From the NCBI GenBank assembly GCA_945889365.1, contig CAMDBQ010000067.1, positions 1 to 7,372 of the forward strand: a DNA stretch of 7,372 nucleotides. The letters are read 5' to 3'. This document shows, one piece after another, positions 6,181 through 7,372 of the stretch. Every line of letters begins with the position of its first letter. The first letter of the stretch is position 1. This DNA is from Legionella genomosp. 1 (lineage in GTDB: Bacteria > Pseudomonadota > Gammaproteobacteria > Legionellales > Legionellaceae). The translations under genes were made by a program, and so were the position numbers. The notes beneath the pieces are model-generated. The model ran no database searches, had not been told where the DNA came from, and was given only the letters and a program-made list of their open reading frames with translations.

Positions 6181-6723
6181 TTATTTCTTTTTAGCTTCTT
6201 TGCGAACAATTTGCTCGCCAGCGTATTTAACACCCTTGCCTTTATAAGGTTCTGGTGGTCTAAACGCGCGAATTTCAGAAGCAACCTGACCAACGAGCTG
6301 CTTATCTATCCCTTTAAGAATAATTGTTGTGTTATTAGGAGTCTCAGCAGCAACGCCTTCAGGCAAAACATATTCAATTGGGTGTGAAAACCCTAGGGAT
6401 AACGTTACAGCTTTATCTTTGGCCGCCGCACGATAACCTACGCCAACCAGTTCAAGAGTACGGTCAAAACCTACGGTAACACCTTGCACCATATTTTTAA
6501 CTAACGCCCGTACTGTTCCTGCCTGAGCCCATGCATTGGGATCAATAGAAGCTGGTTTAAAAATAACTTGATTAGCATCGGCGTCAGACTTAGTTACACT
6601 AACCAATTTATTACAATGCTGGGTTAAGGTCCCCTTTGGCCCTTTGACGGTTACTGTATTAATGCCAACTGTCAGTTCAACATTGGCAGGCAGTAATATA
6701 GGGGCTTTAGCTACTCTAGACAT
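6181..6723 (-). CDS. rplF: 50S ribosomal protein L6
   Basis: L6 binds 23S rRNA near the sarcin-ricin loop and the factor-binding site and is needed late in 50S assembly. The 180-residue product (E. coli 177) has the two repeated alpha/beta domains. The N-terminal one begins MSRVAKAPI and contains VTVKGPKGTL. The C-terminal one contains ELVGVGYRAA and, from about residue 157, the signature PEPYKGKGVKYAGE, ending in a lysine-rich tail KEAKKK. The ATG has GAGG six bases upstream and the stop is TAA. Gaps are 17 bases from rpsH and 10 bases to rplR. Confidence 0.98.
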   Translation of the reverse strand: MSRVAKAPILLPANVELTVGINTVTVKGPKGTLTQHCNKLVSVTKSDADANQVIFKPASIDPNAWAQAGTVRALVKNMVQGVTVGFDRTLELVGVGYRAAAKDKAVTLSLGFSHPIEYVLPEGVAAETPNNTTIILKGIDKQLVGQVASEIRAFRPPEPYKGKGVKYAGEQIVRKEAKKK

Positions 6724-6740
6724 ATCAATCCTCGTTCGTA

Positions 6741-7136
6741 TTAAGCCACTTCACAAATGACTTCACCGCCAACACCCGTTACTTTTGCGGCAATGTGAGT
6801 CATCACTCCTCGAGAGGTAGACAATATGGCAATCCCGAAGCCAGGAACAGCCGTCAAGTCTTTAACTGACTTATATACTCGCAACCCAGGTCGGCTAATG
6901 CGTTTAATCTTGTCAATTACAGCCTTACCTTGATAATACTTAAGGTGTACAGTCATTGATTTAAGATTATTCTCAAGAGGTTCAACTGAAAAGTCAGATA
7001 TGTATCCTTCTTCCTTCAGTACTCTAGCTATTTCTTCTTTTAATATTGATGAAGTTAATTTCACCTGCTGATGTTTCGCTTGCTGTCCGTTTCTAATTCT
7101 GGTCAGCATATCAGCAACTGGATCATGCATACTCAC
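6741..7136 (-). CDS. rpsH: 30S ribosomal protein S8
   Basis: S8 is a primary 16S rRNA-binding protein of the central domain and, in E. coli, represses the spc operon by binding the rplE start region, which is outside this window. The 131-residue product (E. coli 130) begins MSMHDPVADMLTRIRNGQ, has LKYYQGKAVIDKI and ISRPGLRVYKS in the middle, and the RNA-contacting STSRGVMT from residue 106, ending GGEVICEVA. I place the start at GTG (7136-7134): GGAG lies seven bases before it, while the ATG two codons later would be 13 bases away, and the GTG gives the same MSM start as E. coli S8. The open frame extends further upstream only as overlap with rpsN. Confidence 0.96.
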   Translation of the reverse strand: MSMHDPVADMLTRIRNGQQAKHQQVKLTSSILKEEIARVLKEEGYISDFSVEPLENNLKSMTVHLKYYQGKAVIDKIKRISRPGLRVYKSVKDLTAVPGFGIAILSTSRGVMTHIAAKVTGVGGEVICEVA

Positions 7137-7143
7137 AGTCGTT

Positions 7144-7147
7144 CTCC
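7144..7147 (-). promoter_or_regulatory. Shine-Dalgarno sequence deciding the rpsH GTG start
   Basis: GGAG on the minus strand ends seven bases before the GTG at 7136 and 13 bases before the ATG at 7130. The spacing favours GTG as the initiator. It lies inside the 23-base gap between the rpsN stop and rpsH. Confidence 0.8.
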
Positions 7148-7159
7148 AATGAAAAAGGT

Positions 7160-7372
7160 TTACCAGCTGGATTTTCTGCCACCAGCGACATTTCCAGTCA
7201 TTAATTGTTGGCGCAAACAAATCCTGCACAGTCCGAATTTACGATATACTGAATGCGATCGACCACACTGCTGGCAGCGCGTAGTAAGACGAACAGGATT
7301 AGAATTAATCGGCAACTTATGTAATTTATCCTGAGCCGCGCGAATTTCATCAGGATCAGTAGATGATTTGAT
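7160..7372 (-). CDS. rpsN: 30S ribosomal protein S14, partial (5' end outside window), four-cysteine zinc ribbon
   Basis: S14 sits in the 30S head beside S3 and S10 and is essential for assembly. The frame enters at the right edge and gives the last 70 residues, beginning IKSSTDPDEIRAAQDKLHKL and ending GGRKSSW, then TAA. The segment before the first cysteine (residues 1-32 here) aligns with the middle insert of the long, about 101-residue S14 typical of Gammaproteobacteria (DxxRxxAxxKLxxLP, N/DSxPxR). The next part, RCQQCGRSHSVYRKFGLCRIC, has a full Cx2C-x12-Cx2C zinc ribbon at visible residues 33, 36, 49 and 52, like short Thermus-type S14; E. coli retains only the first cysteine. It lies 23 bases before rpsH, the standard neighbour. 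The truncation is only the window edge. Confidence 0.95.
   Translation of the reverse strand: MKSSTDPDEIRAAQDKLHKLPINSNPVRLTTRCQQCGRSHSVYRKFGLCRICLRQQLMTGNVAGGRKSSW

Noticed and set aside
6118..6387. Plus-strand hydrophobic 89-codon frame across the rplR/rplF junction
   Set aside because: Apparent hydrophobicity comes from the complement of lysine-rich codons in L18 and L6; both real genes are certain, so this is a shadow.
7137..7229. Upstream extension of rpsH to a 162-codon frame
   Set aside because: The extra residues are out-of-frame sequence of the rpsN end; S8 family length and the Shine-Dalgarno spacing place the start at 7136.
1..7372. A novel multi-gene system, CRISPR array, tRNA or mobile-element gene
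   Set aside because: All coding capacity from 314 to 7372 is accounted for by the standard spc and alpha operons. No repeat array or cloverleaf was seen, and I recognised no transposase or integrase motif in the left flank.

Overview
This window is a conserved bacterial ribosomal-protein locus: the distal part of the spc operon followed by the complete alpha operon, all on the minus strand. Reading from the right edge leftward, the order is rpsN (5' end outside the window), rpsH, rplF, rplR, rpsE, rpmD, rplO, secY, rpmJ, then rpsM, rpsK, rpsD, rpoA and rplQ. A strong intrinsic terminator lies just after rplQ. The gene order is that of Escherichia coli and most Gammaproteobacteria. The proteins (330-residue alpha subunit, 206-residue S4, 118-residue S13, 144-residue L15) have gammaproteobacterial lengths. 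The DNA is AT-rich by eye. The sequence character of RpoA (an N-terminus beginning MYTEMNEMLTPKVLKVQ) resembles what I recall from Legionellales (Legionella/Coxiella relatives); that placement is inference from memory, not a search.

Right part (about 3213-7372), spc operon: genes are packed with gaps of 2-24 bases or overlap by one base in TAATG junctions (rpsE/rpmD, rpmD/rplO). Two starts needed decisions. rpsH uses a GTG start set by a well-placed Shine-Dalgarno sequence. secY is better started at the ATG ending at 4673 than at the overlapping GTG six bases upstream. The small zinc-ribbon gene rpmJ (37 codons) sits between secY and rpsM. The visible 70 codons of rpsN encode the long gammaproteobacterial type of S14, yet with a complete four-cysteine zinc-binding motif.

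Middle (3135-3212): the only sizeable gap inside the cluster, 78 bases between rpmJ and rpsM. It holds two perfect inverted repeats and a weak sigma70-like promoter, and sits where the alpha-operon promoter and S4 autoregulatory leader lie in E. coli.

Left part (709-3134 and 314-691): the alpha operon, coupling three 30S assembly proteins (S13, S11, S4), the RNA polymerase alpha subunit and L17. Left of the terminator, 1-269 has no gene I can support. It carries a GC-rich hairpin and a short motif that looks like a dispersed intergenic repeat.

Together the genes supply components of both ribosomal subunits, the core transcription subunit and the protein-export channel. I see no mobile gene, defence system or other undescribed multi-gene system here; the points worth a second look are small ones.
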